Assembly: GCF_017355885.1 (NCBI RefSeq)
Contig: NZ_JAFEUU010000002.1
Span: 1 to 64,000, forward strand
Direction of reading: 5' to 3'
DNA: 64,000 nucleotides
DNA from: Sabulicella rubraurantiaca
GTDB taxonomy: Bacteria; Pseudomonadota; Alphaproteobacteria; Acetobacterales; Acetobacteraceae
Shown piece after piece: positions 50,799-59,746 of this stretch (the first letter of the stretch is position 1; every line of letters starts with the position of its first letter). Made by a program: the position numbers and the translations under genes. A model generated the notes under the pieces. It had not been told where the DNA came from, ran no database searches, and saw nothing but the letters and a program-made list of their open reading frames with translations.

Positions 50799-51601
50799 GC
50801 GGCCAGCAGGGCGGTGGTGGCGGCGCCGAGGTCGGGCTGGCGCAGCAGATGCTCGCCGACCAGGATGCAGAAGGCCCCGGCCTGGGCCATGCGGCGGACA
50901 TCGGCGGCGGTGCGGATGCCGCTCTCCGCCACCGGGATGCGGTCGGCCGGGATGCGTGGCACCAGAGTCTCGGAAGTGGCGAGGTCGGTGGTGAGCGTCT
51001 TGAGGTTGCGGTTGTTCACGCCGATCAGCCGCGTCTGCAGCCCCAGGGCACGTTCCAACTCCCGCTCGTCATGCACTTCGGCCAGCACCGCCATGTCGAG
51101 GGAGCGCGCGACCTCCTCCAGCTCCACCGCCTGCTCGTCGCTGAGCGCCGCCATGATGAGCAGCACGGCGTCGGCGCCCATGGCGCGGGATTCGAAGACC
51201 TGCCAGGGATGCACAAGGAAATCCTTGCGCAGCGCCGGCAGGGCACAGGCGGCGCGGGCGGCCTTGAGGTCGTCCGGATGGCCGCCGAACCACTTCTCGT
51301 CGGTCAGCACGGAAAGGCAGGTGGCGCCCGCAGCTTCATAGATGCGCGCCAGCTCCGCCGGGTCGAAGCCCGGGCGGATCTCCCCGCCAGAGGGGGAGCG
51401 GCGCTTCATCTCGGCGATCAGCCCGGTGCGGCCCCGCGCGACCGTGGCGCAGAGCGCGCCCTGGAAGTTGCGCGGCGGCGCGGCCGCCTTGGCCAGGCGC
51501 TCCATCTCGGTGAGAGAGGTGGCGCGCAGCCCCTCCCGCACCTCGATGTGCTTGGCGCCGATGATGGTCGCGAGGGCGTCCGGGACGGTGGTGTCAGGCA
51601 T
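50795..51601 (-). CDS. trpC: Indole-3-glycerol phosphate synthase
   Basis: A 268-residue TIM-barrel enzyme of tryptophan synthesis that closes CdRP to indole-3-glycerol phosphate. Active-site motifs: [10 protein letters not shown] (catalytic Lys), [24 protein letters not shown] (Lys), [11 protein letters not shown], and AESGIRT for phosphate binding. The ATG overlaps trpD by eight bases. Its stop overlaps moaC. Single-domain form, no fused PRAI. Confidence 0.96.
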   Translation of the reverse strand: MPDTTVPDALATIIGAKHIEVREGLRATSLTEMERLAKAAAPPRNFQGALCATVARGRTGLIAEMKRRSPSGGEIRPGFDPAELARIYEAAGATCLSVLTDEKWFGGHPDDLKAARAACALPALRKDFLVHPWQVFESRAMGADAVLLIMAALSDEQAVELEEVARSLDMAVLAEVHDERELERALGLQTRLIGVNNRNLKTLTTDLATSETLVPRIPADRIPVAESGIRTAADVRRMAQAGAFCILVGEHLLRQPDLGAATTALLAA

Positions 51602-52622
51602 GTTCGGGTTCTTGGATATGGGTGGCGCGGCGGAGCCTCTCCAGCGCCTCGCGCGCGCGACCGGTGTCGATGCTCTCCGCCGCCAACGCCGCACCCTCGC
51701 GAAGAGTGGCACAGCGTCCGGCGACGATCAGGGCCGCCCCGGCATTGAGGCGGACCACGTCGCGATAGGGGCCAGGGGCACCCTCCAGCAGGGCCAGCAG
51801 GGCGGCGGCATTCTCCGCCGGGTCACCGCCGCGGACCGCCTCGGGTGGGGCGGGGTGGAGCCCCGCCTCCTCCGGTGAGACGGTGAAGTGGCGCAGCGCG
51901 CCGTCATGCAGTTCCACCACCTCGGACGGGCCGGACAAGGCCAGCTCGTCCAGGCCCTGGCCGTGCACCAGCCAGGCACGCTCCGTGCCCAGCCGCGCCA
52001 GCGTCTCGGCCATGGGGCGGAGCCAGCGCGGATGAAAGGCGCCGGTCAGCTGCCGCGCCACGTGGGCCGGGTTCGCCAAGGGGCCGAGAAGGTTGAAGAT
52101 GGTGCGGGTGCCCAGTTCCACGCGGGCGCCGCCGGCATGGCGCAGCGCGGCGTGGTGGCGCGGCGCCATCAGGAAGGCCAGCCCCGCCTCGGCGATCACC
52201 GCCGGCAGGCGGTCCATCGGCACGTCCAGGTTGACGCCCAGCGCCGAGAGCGCGTCCGCCGCGCCGGATTTGGAGGAGAGCGCCCGGTTGCCGTGCTTGG
52301 CGACCGGCACGCCACATCCGGCCACGACGAGCGCGGCGGCGGTCGAGATGTTCAGGCTGCCTGAGGAGTCGCCCCCGGTGCCGACGATGTCGATGGCGCC
52401 GTCCGGCGCCTCCACGGCGGTCATGCGGGCGCGCATGGCGCGGACGGCACCGGTCATCTCCGCCACCGTCTCGCCGCGAACGCGCATGGCCATCAGCAGC
52501 CCCGCGATCTGCGCCGGGGTCGCCTCGCCCGCCATGATGACGGAGAAGGCGGCCTCGGCCTCCGTCTCCGCCAGCGTCTCGCCATCGGCGAGGCGGGCCA
52601 GGACGGGCTTCAGCCCGATCAT
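51594..52622 (-). CDS. trpD: Anthranilate phosphoribosyltransferase
   Basis: A 342-residue enzyme transferring phosphoribose from PRPP to anthranilate. Motifs: [14 protein letters not shown] near residue 80 (PRPP/pyrophosphate binding), [17 protein letters not shown] near 110, and the Mg-binding region later with VHGQGLDEL. The ATG overlaps trpG (4 bases) and the 3' end overlaps trpC. Not fused to trpG, unlike enteric bacteria. Confidence 0.96.
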   Translation of the reverse strand: MIGLKPVLARLADGETLAETEAEAAFSVIMAGEATPAQIAGLLMAMRVRGETVAEMTGAVRAMRARMTAVEAPDGAIDIVGTGGDSSGSLNISTAAALVVAGCGVPVAKHGNRALSSKSGAADALSALGVNLDVPMDRLPAVIAEAGLAFLMAPRHHAALRHAGGARVELGTRTIFNLLGPLANPAHVARQLTGAFHPRWLRPMAETLARLGTERAWLVHGQGLDELALSGPSEVVELHDGALRHFTVSPEEAGLHPAPPEAVRGGDPAENAAALLALLEGAPGPYRDVVRLNAGAALIVAGRCATLREGAALAAESIDTGRAREALERLRRATHIQEPEHA

Positions 52623-53200
52623 GCCGGCGCCTTCGTTCCAGCCAGGAAATTGCCGAGGATGCGGTGCCCGTGCTCGCTCGCGATGCTTTCGGGGTGGAAC
52701 TGCACGCCGTGGATGGGCAACTCGGCATGTGACAGGCCCATCACCAGCCCGTCCTCGGTTTCCGCCGTGGCGATGAGGGAATTGGGCAGGGTCTCCCGCC
52801 GCACCACCAGGGAGTGATAGCGCGTCGCCCGGAATGGGCTGGGCAGGCCGGCAAAGACCCCCTGCCCTTCATGCACCACGTCCCAGACCTTGCCATGCAC
52901 CGGCACGGGGGCGCGGATCACCTCGCCGCCGAAGGCCTGGCCGATGGCCTGGTGGCCCAGGCAGACCCCCAGCAGCGGCATGTGCGCCTCGGCGCAGGCG
53001 GCGATGAGGTCCAGGCAGATCCCGGCCTCGTTCGGCGTGCAGGGGCCGGGCGACAGGATCACCCCGGTGGGGCGGCGTGCCAGCGCCTCGGCGGGCGTCA
53101 GCGCGTCGTTGCGGACCACCTCCACCTCGGCCCCCAGGTCGCCCAGGAAGTGCACGAGGTTCCAGGTGAAGCTGTCGTAATTGTCGATGAGCAGGAGCAT
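52619..53200 (-). CDS. trpG: Anthranilate synthase component II (glutamine amidotransferase)
   Basis: A 193-residue class I amidotransferase that supplies ammonia to Trp[15 protein letters not shown] opens the protein, the Cys nucleophile is in [10 protein letters not shown] (near 80), and His-Glu are in VQFHPESI (near 170). ATG gives the standard N-terminus. trpE is not in the window; alphaproteobacteria usually keep it apart from trpGDC. No attenuator-like Trp leader is visible upstream. It starts trpGDC-moaC-moeA. Confidence 0.96.
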   Translation of the reverse strand: MLLLIDNYDSFTWNLVHFLGDLGAEVEVVRNDALTPAEALARRPTGVILSPGPCTPNEAGICLDLIAACAEAHMPLLGVCLGHQAIGQAFGGEVIRAPVPVHGKVWDVVHEGQGVFAGLPSPFRATRYHSLVVRRETLPNSLIATAETEDGLVMGLSHAELPIHGVQFHPESIASEHGHRILGNFLAGTKAPA

Positions 53201-53237
53201 GGCGATGGGCGGAACCTGACGGGCACCGCCCACCGGG

Positions 53238-54299
53238 TCAAGCGGCGGCGCTTCCCGTGGCCTTCCGGGCCGGCTCGCCCAGGGTCTGCATCAGCCGGTT
53301 GGCCCAGGCGAACATCGCCACGGCGGCCGCGATGTCCAGGATCTCGGCATCGGCCAGGCCCTGTTCGCGCAGCGCCGCGATGTCCTCCTGCGTCGCGGCA
53401 GCCGGGGTGGCGGAAAGCCGGACGGCGAAATCCACGATGGCGCGCATCCGGGGCGGCATGTCGGTCGAGACGCCCACCTTCAGGATGCGCTCCATCACCT
53501 CCGGGTCGCCCTTGAGCTGGGTCCAGCGCTGGGCATGGACGGAGGCGCAGTAGGGGCAGCCATTCACCCGGCTTTCCGCCACGCTCGCCAGTTCGCGCTC
53601 GGCGCGGGAGGCGCCGCGCGGGCCGTACATGATGGTGTTGAACAGTTTGGACCGCTCGCGCAGCACCGCCGGCTCCTGCACCAGCAGCAGGTAGTAGGGC
53701 TGGATGCGGGCGCTGGCGTGGCTGGCATCGAGGACCGCCAGCTGCTCCGGCGTGGCCTGCGCCACGTCCAGCACCGGCACCCAGCTCTTCCAGTCCAGCG
53801 TTTCCGAGGTGAAGCCGAAATCCGCCGTGCCGGGCGATTGCGGCTCCAGCCGCACCTCCGTCCCGCCGGCGCCCGGCTTGCCGTCCAGCAGTTCCAGCGC
53901 CGTCACCATGCGCGTGGCATAGGCAATGAAGGCAATGAGCTGCGCCAGCATGACGATGTCGCGCGGCTGGAGCCCCGCGGCCTGGAGGGTACGGATCGCC
54001 TGCGGGTTCGCTCGATCGGTCCGCAGCGTCAGCAGCTCGGCGAATTGGCGCATGGCGCCGAGGCGCGGCGAGTCCTCGGCCAGGGCGGCGTGGCGCGCCT
54101 CCAGCCGCACATCGCCGTGCAGCCGCGCGACATGGGCGGCGACCGCATGGCGCTCGCCCTCGGAAAGGCCGGAGGGGCCGCGGAAGATCGCCTCCTCGCT
54201 GCCCGAAGTCGCGGCACGCACATCGGGGCGAATCTCCCTCAGCGCGTGGAGCGTGCTGCCCTCGCTGATGCCCGCGATCTCGTCCACCACATCCTGCAT
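53238..54299 (-). CDS. Double CMD/AhpD-like alkylhydroperoxidase-domain protein
   Basis: A 353-residue protein that looks like two carboxymuconolactone-decarboxylase-type domains in one chain. The N-terminal half (about 1-145, [17 protein letters not shown]...) resembles the CMD family called Avi_7170. The C-terminal half (about 165-345) resembles the partner family Avi_7169 and keeps the AhpD redox motif [14 protein letters not shown] (CxxCxxxH). The N-terminal domain lacks the two cysteines. The ATG is preceded by AAGGA. It is 41 bases downstream of a flavin monooxygenase gene and probably works with it, perhaps detoxifying or processing a peroxide intermediate. Family names are from memory. 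Confidence 0.82.
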   Translation of the reverse strand: MQDVVDEIAGISEGSTLHALREIRPDVRAATSGSEEAIFRGPSGLSEGERHAVAAHVARLHGDVRLEARHAALAEDSPRLGAMRQFAELLTLRTDRANPQAIRTLQAAGLQPRDIVMLAQLIAFIAYATRMVTALELLDGKPGAGGTEVRLEPQSPGTADFGFTSETLDWKSWVPVLDVAQATPEQLAVLDASHASARIQPYYLLLVQEPAVLRERSKLFNTIMYGPRGASRAERELASVAESRVNGCPYCASVHAQRWTQLKGDPEVMERILKVGVSTDMPPRMRAIVDFAVRLSATPAAATQEDIAALREQGLADAEILDIAAAVAMFAWANRLMQTLGEPARKATGSAAA

Positions 54300-54340
54300 G
54301 CGTTCCCGGTCCTTAGGCTCTGTGCGGGGCGGAGGATGCC

Positions 54341-55789
54341 TCAGCCGCGCGGGATGAAGAAGGGCGTGGATTCCAGTTCCGGCTCGTCGAAGGCGGCAAG
54401 CTCGGCGCGCACCGCCTCCTGCTCCTCGCGGAAGAAATGCGCGGCGATGCCGTTGGCGAGCCGCTCGGACGCCGCCACCACGCCGGGAATGTCGCTGGCA
54501 ATGCCGCCATGGCTGGCATGGGCGCCGTAGCTCAGCAGATGGATGCGCGCGAGGTCCGGCGGGGCGGCCCCGCCCTTCGGCGTCAGCTCGAAGGCACGGC
54601 CGAGATAGGGAAAGGCCTCCATCTCCGGCCGCCGCAGATCCTCGGGCGGGGTGTAGCAATCGCCCCAGCGGGCGATGTGCGGCGCCAGTTCCGCCAGTTC
54701 GGGCACGTGGTCGAGATCCACGCGGAAGCCGGTGCCGGCGATCAGGAAGTCGGCACGCACCTCGCGCGGCTCCGCGCCGCCGAGGGTCAGCACCACCTCC
54801 CCACCCTCGCGCCGCGTCGCCAGGGTCGGCGTGTCGAGATGGATGCGGAAGCCCGGCAGGCGCAGGGCACGATGCACCGTCTCGTGCGGCGGCGGGGACT
54901 GGTTGTCGTACATGTAGGTGACGAGCAGCCAGCGCGAGGCATCGTCCAGATCGCCCCAGCCCAGCTGGAATCCCGGCCCGGCCGAGCCACGCCCCTTGTT
55001 GATCTGCGGCAGATGCGGGCGGCGGATATAGAGCGTCGCCTCCTTCGCCCCGCCTTCCAGCGCCGTCGCCGCATTGTCCCAGGCCGAAGCGCCGCCGCCG
55101 ATCACCGCCACACGCTTGCCGCGCAGGCGCTCGAAATCGATGGGGGCGTTGGCATGGGCCGCGAGGTTGGGCCAGAGCGAGCGGTCCACCACCTCCGGCA
55201 GGGCCAGCCCGCCCGCCCCCGCGCGCCCGGTGGCCAGCACCACGCGGCGCGCCAGAAGCGAGGTCCCATCGGCGAGGAGAAGGCGCAGCACGCCATCCTC
55301 CGGCCTGATCCGCGCCACCTTCGTCCGGTGCCGCACCGGCAGGGCCAGCACGCGCTGCAGCCAGGAGAGGTAGTCCTGCCAGACCGCATTCGGGATCTTG
55401 TACAACGCCTCCCACGCCGCCTCGCCCTGCGCCGCCGTGCACCAGGCGCGGAAGGTCAGGCTCGGAATGCCGAAGCAGGGGCCAGGCAGGGTCTTGGGCG
55501 ACCGCAGTGTGTCCATGCGCGCCCAGGCCACCCAGGGCCCCTCTAGCCCCGGCGGGTTCTCGTCCAGCACGGCGACGTGGCCGATGCCCTTGAAGATCAG
55601 CGATCCGGCGGCGGCGATGCCGTTCATCCCGGCGCCCACCACGGCCACGTCCAGCACCGCCTCGCCGTCGCGTTCCAGCCGCGGCACCCAGGGCTTGGGC
55701 GGCAGCATCAGCGCTTCCAGATCCGCAGCCACGCGGCGCTCCAGGGCGAGCAGGCCGGGCGGCGGGGCGGGGTGGGCGGCGTGATCCAT
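54341..55789 (-). CDS. FAD/NAD(P)-binding oxidoreductase, flavin-monooxygenase type
   Basis: A 482-residue two-dinucleotide-fold protein. The first FAD motif is VVGAGMNGIAAAG (near 50), followed by LDENPPGLEGPW; the NADP motif is VIGGGASAWDNAA (near 225); IAGTGFRVD lies late in the chain. It resembles FMO/BVMO-like proteins annotated as 'FAD/NAD(P)-binding protein' in rhizobia next to Avi_7169/7170-type CMD proteins. The substrate is unknown. It is divergent from a Bug receptor (122 bases), which may import the substrate. Confidence 0.86.
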   Translation of the reverse strand: MDHAAHPAPPPGLLALERRVAADLEALMLPPKPWVPRLERDGEAVLDVAVVGAGMNGIAAAGSLIFKGIGHVAVLDENPPGLEGPWVAWARMDTLRSPKTLPGPCFGIPSLTFRAWCTAAQGEAAWEALYKIPNAVWQDYLSWLQRVLALPVRHRTKVARIRPEDGVLRLLLADGTSLLARRVVLATGRAGAGGLALPEVVDRSLWPNLAAHANAPIDFERLRGKRVAVIGGGASAWDNAATALEGGAKEATLYIRRPHLPQINKGRGSAGPGFQLGWGDLDDASRWLLVTYMYDNQSPPPHETVHRALRLPGFRIHLDTPTLATRREGGEVVLTLGGAEPREVRADFLIAGTGFRVDLDHVPELAELAPHIARWGDCYTPPEDLRRPEMEAFPYLGRAFELTPKGGAAPPDLARIHLLSYGAHASHGGIASDIPGVVAASERLANGIAAHFFREEQEAVRAELAAFDEPELESTPFFIPRG

Positions 55790-55911
55790 CGCGGGTCCCT
55801 GAGGGGTAAAGGGACAGGCATCCTGTCATTCGCGCTGCGGCGCCGCAAATCGGTGGCGCGGGGAGCGGCGGCGCGGCAGCATGCAGAGCAAATCCCTCGA
55901 AAGGAAGCGCG

Positions 55912-56895
55912 ATGCCCTTCCCCTCCCGCCGCCACCTCCTCGCCGGCTTCGCTGCGCTGCCGGCCGCTGCCGCGGCGCAGACCCTCCCGGCCGGCTGGCC
56001 CGATCGCCCCATCCGCCTTGTGGTGCCGGCGGCCGGTGGCGCGGGAACGGCGGACACCATCGCACGCCTCCTGGCCATCGAACTGGACCGGCGCCTGCCG
56101 CAGCGTACGCTGGTGGAGAACCGACCCGGCGCCAATGGGAATGTCGGTGCCACGGCCGTGGCCCGCGCCGCGCCGGACGGCCACACCTTCCTCTTCTCCT
56201 GGTCCGGGACGCTGGCGACCAGCCCGGCGCTCTATCGCGAACTGAGCTTCGACCCGAAGCGAGACTTCGAGCCGGCGATCCTGCTCGGCAACGTACCCAA
56301 CATCCTCGTCGTCACCAACGGGCTCCGCGTCCGCACGCTGGCGGAGTTGACGGAACGGCTGCGGCGGGAGCCGGGGGCGCTGTCCTTCGGCTCCTCGGGC
56401 AATGGCTCATCCATGCACCTCGCGGGGGAGCTGTACCGCCAGCGCACCGGGACCGAGATGTCCCACGTGCCCTATGCCACGATCCAGCAGGGCTTCACCG
56501 ACCTGTTCACCGGTCGCATCCAGCTGATGTTCAACCTGGTGACGGGGGCGGCACCGCAGGTGCGCGGCGGGCAGGTGACGCCCATCGCCATTCTGTCGGA
56601 CCGCCGGTCCTCCGTGCTGCCCGACGTGCCGACCACGGCGGAGCTGGGGATGCCCGGCCTCGAATTCGGTTCCTGGTTCTGCATCATGGCGCCGCGCGGT
56701 ACCCCGGCACCGATCGTGGCGACGATGAACCGGCTGGTGAACGAGATCCTGACCATGCCGGAAAGCCGAGCGCGGCTGGAGGCGCAGGGGCTCGACATCA
56801 TCGGCGGCGAACCGGAGCGGCTCGCCACGCTGCTTGATGCCGAGCTGGCGCGCCATGCGGAACTGGTGCGCTTCTCCGGCGTGCGGGTGGAGTGA
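55912..56895 (+). CDS. Bug-family solute receptor
   Basis: A 327-residue periplasmic binding protein. The signal peptide (about 1-22, ending AAAQ) follows MPFPSRRHLLAG, a possible twin-arginine start. Family motifs: RLVVPAAGGAGTADTIAR, VENRPGANGNVG, PDGHTFLFSW, SFGSSGNGSSMHLAGELY (split). The ATG is preceded by AAAGGAAG. It faces away from the flavin monooxygenase/CMD pair. No TctAB genes are nearby. It is the second Bug receptor in the window and not a close copy of the first. Confidence 0.92.
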   Translation: MPFPSRRHLLAGFAALPAAAAAQTLPAGWPDRPIRLVVPAAGGAGTADTIARLLAIELDRRLPQRTLVENRPGANGNVGATAVARAAPDGHTFLFSWSGTLATSPALYRELSFDPKRDFEPAILLGNVPNILVVTNGLRVRTLAELTERLRREPGALSFGSSGNGSSMHLAGELYRQRTGTEMSHVPYATIQQGFTDLFTGRIQLMFNLVTGAAPQVRGGQVTPIAILSDRRSSVLPDVPTTAELGMPGLEFGSWFCIMAPRGTPAPIVATMNRLVNEILTMPESRARLEAQGLDIIGGEPERLATLLDAELARHAELVRFSGVRVE

Positions 56896-56904
56896 GGCCC
56901 TGGC

Positions 56905-57450
56905 CTAGCGCAGACCGGCGGACTGGGAGCGCAGCTCCCGCGCGCGGGCAAGGACGCGGTCCTCCAGTTCGGAGTTCGTGGCGGCGGAGGTGGGGGCATC
57001 CACCCAGGCTCCACGCTGGTTCACCTGCCGGAACACCTGCACCCGGACGCCGTCGGAGCGAAGCTGCCGCGTCGTGACATAGGCGGTGGCCTTGAAGCGC
57101 TCACCATCGGCGGCGGGCGGCGTGTACCAGTCGGTGATGATGACGCCACCGAACGGGTCGGCGCTGGCCAGCGGCATGAAGGACAAGGTGTCGAGCGTGG
57201 CACGCCACAGGAAGGCGTTCACCGTCATGCCCGAGCCGCCGCCGGCAGCCGCCTGGTTCTGCCGCGAACGGTCCACCCCGAAGACGACGAGGCCCGAGGC
57301 GCTAGGGTCGCCGCCGGTCTGGCGCAGGATCAACTCGCGCTGGTTGTCGGTGCCGTATTCCTCGTTTCCGACGAAGCGGCTGTTGCTGCAGGCGGCGAGC
57401 AGCGCCGCGACGGCGGTGAGCGCGAGGGCATTCTTGCGGATGTGCGACAT
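56905..57450 (-). CDS. DUF3576 lipoprotein
   Basis: A 181-residue exported lipoprotein (lipobox LLAAC, Cys at about residue 21) with the DUF3576 core: LWRATLDTLSFMPLASADPFGG and VIITDWYTPP (the first span runs over two helices), then the C-terminal QRGAWVDAPTSAATNSELED segment. The family is almost always next to leuS in alphaproteobacteria; here leuS is nearly 8 kb away. The function is unknown, probably envelope biogenesis. It lies downstream of the porin but is separated by a strong terminator. Confidence 0.88.
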   Translation of the reverse strand: MSHIRKNALALTAVAALLAACSNSRFVGNEEYGTDNQRELILRQTGGDPSASGLVVFGVDRSRQNQAAAGGGSGMTVNAFLWRATLDTLSFMPLASADPFGGVIITDWYTPPAADGERFKATAYVTTRQLRSDGVRVQVFRQVNQRGAWVDAPTSAATNSELEDRVLARARELRSQSAGLR

Positions 57451-57477
57451 GGCGCCCCTGGTTAGAGGCGCTGGCGG

Positions 57478-57516
57478 AAAAAGAAAAGGGGCGGCGAGGA
57501 AACCCTCGCCGCCCCC
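57478..57516 (-). terminator. Rho-independent terminator of the porin gene
   Basis: On the minus strand a 12-bp GC stem (GGGGCGGCGAGG with a four-base loop) is followed by TTTTCTTTTTCC, a textbook intrinsic terminator. It sits 30 bases past the porin stop and separates the porin from DUF3576. Confidence 0.92.
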
Positions 57517-57545
57517 GGAGATACTCCGTTCCCGGAGCGCCTGGC

Positions 57546-58955
57546 TCAGAAGGCCAGGCGCGTGCCGAGGATGAAGACGTTCGCGAAGCCGCGGTTCTGC
57601 GCGCCGGCGCGACCCACGTCCTGGTCCGTGCCCTGCTCGCGGATCGAGTGGTGCACGTACTCGGCGATCAGGCTCAGGCCCGGAGCCAGCGTGTAGTTGG
57701 CGCCGACGCCGAGGCCCCAGCGACGCATGCGCGAACGGCCCGCCGTGGCGTTCTGCGTCACGTTGCCCGTGTTCACGTCGAACGTGCTCGGGGCATTACC
57801 CTCGAACAGGCCGCTCATGAAGTTCGCGCCAACGGTCAGCGGACCGGCGGTGTAGGAGAGACCGGCCGTCAGCTGCTCGCCCGTGCGGGAGCCGCGGATC
57901 GTGTTGCCCCAGAAGTAGTTGAGGTCACCCCAGAGGTAGGACGCACCAGCCGTGAAGCCCATGTACGAGGCCTGCACGCCGACCTGCCACACGTCCAGCC
58001 CATTCAGGGTGCGGACTTGGCGGTTGGTCTGCGTCATGTCGAGCGCGGTGCCGGAGCCGATGTAGCCCGCGGTGGCCGACAGGCCGACGCCCGCCAGGTT
58101 GCCGCGCCAACGCGCCGCCACCTGCCACTCGTTGCGGCGGGCCGCGAGCTCACCACCACGAACCGGGATGGCGGCGTCGGTGGCGCCACGGAACGCATAG
58201 GCGCGATCGCAGAAGGTGTTGACGGCGTCAGAGATACAGCCGTGCTGACCCATCGAGCCGAAGTTCGGGGCATAGGACGCACCGAAGTCGAACCCGAAGA
58301 ACTGCGGGGTCATGTAGACGATCTTGGAGTTGTCGCCGAGACCACCCGGCGCCGTCTGCGTACGGTTGGCGTTCTGGCGGGTCTGGAAGTTCTCCCACAC
58401 GCCGAACACACCGCCCGTGCCGAAGCCCGTGATCCAGCCCGAGTTCATCAGGCCGCCCATGACGCCGTCCTCGTCGCCGAAGCGAACCTGGCCGAGGCGC
58501 GGGTGGGCGATGAACACGTAGGCCTCGTCAACCGCCGGGGCGGAGCGCGACACGCCGACGTTGCGGTTGATGACCGCACGGCCTTCCTGGTTGTTGAAGG
58601 TCAGGTCGATGTTGCCGCCGTAGGTGATGCCGTTGGCGAGCTTGCCGGTCACGATGACGCTGAACTGCGGAATTGTCACGAAGTCGTGCTTGCCGAGGCG
58701 GCCGAACGAGCCGTTCACGCCGGTCGGGGCCGAAGCCGCGCCGCCACCCGTGCCACCCGGCACGCCGATCGGCGTCGTGGGCGACCAGCCGGGATCAGAC
58801 TGCTGGCCGCTCTGCTGAATGTAGCCCCAGTAAGCCTGGATCGACCCGCCGATGCGGACCGTCGGGGCCTGTTGGGCGGAGGCCTCCGGCGCCATGACGG
58901 CGGCGCCGACGACCGCCGAGACGACCGCCGTCGTGCCCAGCAAAATCTTGCGCAT
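57546..58955 (-). CDS. Outer-membrane porin
   Basis: A 469-residue general porin: signal peptide (about 1-27, ending ASAQ), then a 16-strand-type barrel, with an Asn-rich stretch of turns and a terminal aromatic residue (LGTRLAF). Typical Rhodospirillales porin features are GSIQAYWGYIQQSG at the start, VRFGDEDGVMGG and GLGVGANYTLAPGLSLIAEY near the end (in two strands). One pair of Cys (CISD and CDRA) likely forms a disulfide in loop L3 region. A GAGGAG SD precedes the ATG, and codons are highly biased, so expression is probably high. The leader has two hairpins. Confidence 0.92.
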   Translation of the reverse strand: MRKILLGTTAVVSAVVGAAVMAPEASAQQAPTVRIGGSIQAYWGYIQQSGQQSDPGWSPTTPIGVPGGTGGGAASAPTGVNGSFGRLGKHDFVTIPQFSVIVTGKLANGITYGGNIDLTFNNQEGRAVINRNVGVSRSAPAVDEAYVFIAHPRLGQVRFGDEDGVMGGLMNSGWITGFGTGGVFGVWENFQTRQNANRTQTAPGGLGDNSKIVYMTPQFFGFDFGASYAPNFGSMGQHGCISDAVNTFCDRAYAFRGATDAAIPVRGGELAARRNEWQVAARWRGNLAGVGLSATAGYIGSGTALDMTQTNRQVRTLNGLDVWQVGVQASYMGFTAGASYLWGDLNYFWGNTIRGSRTGEQLTAGLSYTAGPLTVGANFMSGLFEGNAPSTFDVNTGNVTQNATAGRSRMRRWGLGVGANYTLAPGLSLIAEYVHHSIREQGTDQDVGRAGAQNRGFANVFILGTRLAF

Positions 58956-58974
58956 GTTACACTCTCCTCACGCG

Positions 58975-59021
58975 CCGGGCACGCCCGGCTTGTTCCCCTG
59001 ACCCCCCATCCGACGGATGGG
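58975..59021 (-). promoter_or_regulatory. Structured leader of porin mRNA
   Basis: Two hairpins lie just upstream of the porin SD on the minus strand: CCGGG/CCCGG with loop CACG (58975-58988) and CCCATCC/GGATGGG with a three-base loop (59005-59021). They may stabilise the transcript or be sites for sRNA or temperature control. The promoter itself is not certain. Confidence 0.4.
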
Positions 59022-59157
59022 CGGTGACCCCGACGATGCCCGCCCCCGCCCAGAAGCGGAGCGCGATGGCAAGCCGGCCATCACCTGGATCCAGGGTGAC
59101 TATGCGTTCCGGCAGCGGGAGGCGGCAACGGGGTTTCCGAGGGTGGCGCGACATCCG

Positions 59158-59718
59158 TCACACACTGTGGCGGAGAGAACACAGAGCCCTATCGGGTCCC
59201 CAGGCACCGATCGCCGCCCAGCCTGCCGCCTGTGGCCGGAGACGGCTGAAGCGCCGGGCATCCATGCCGCCCAGCGCGATGGCGGGACAGGGCAGCGCCC
59301 GGGCCAGGACCCGCCAGCGCAGCGGCCCGAGCGCCGGCGCGCCCGGATGGCTTTGCGTCGGGAAGGCGGGGGAGAGCAGCGCCGAATCCGCGCGCAGCCG
59401 CCGCGCCCGCGCCACCCCGGTCCGGCCATGGACCGCGACGGAAAGCAGGTGCCCAGGCCGGTTCAGCAGAAAGGGAAGGATGTGACGCGGAGCGCGCCGG
59501 TCCGGCAGGTGCAGCCCTGCCCGCAGCGCGAGGGCGAGGCGCCCATCCCCTTGCACCAGGACGCGCAGCCGGCACGCCCGGCACAGCCGGGCCACGCGGG
59601 CCGCCGCTTCCGGGTCTATGCCGCGCAGCAGGACCGCCGCCCCACGCGGCAGGCGGTGGATAGCCTCCGTCGGGTCGGGCAGGCGCACAGGGTCGGTGAG
59701 CAGCCAGATTCGCGGCAC
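59158..59718 (-). CDS. thiE: Thiamine phosphate synthase-like protein
   Basis: A 186-residue TIM-barrel-type ThiE family protein. Seen: PRIWLLTDPVRLPDP at the start, RGIDPEAAARV, VQGDGRLALALRAGLHLPD (matching the diphosphate/thiazole-binding region), and ALGGMDARRF. It is shorter than canonical ThiE (about 210) and lacks some pyrimidine-site residues, so it may be a ThiE paralogue such as TenI, which is an isomerase or lacks activity. A GTG gives the family start; an ATG ten codons upstream overlaps yggS start codons on the other strand. Convergent order with yggS is conserved in relatives. Confidence 0.78.
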   Translation of the reverse strand: MPRIWLLTDPVRLPDPTEAIHRLPRGAAVLLRGIDPEAAARVARLCRACRLRVLVQGDGRLALALRAGLHLPDRRAPRHILPFLLNRPGHLLSVAVHGRTGVARARRLRADSALLSPAFPTQSHPGAPALGPLRWRVLARALPCPAIALGGMDARRFSRLRPQAAGWAAIGAWGPDRALCSLRHSV

Positions 59719-59746
59719 CGCCCCGCCCTGCCCTATCCTCCTGCGC

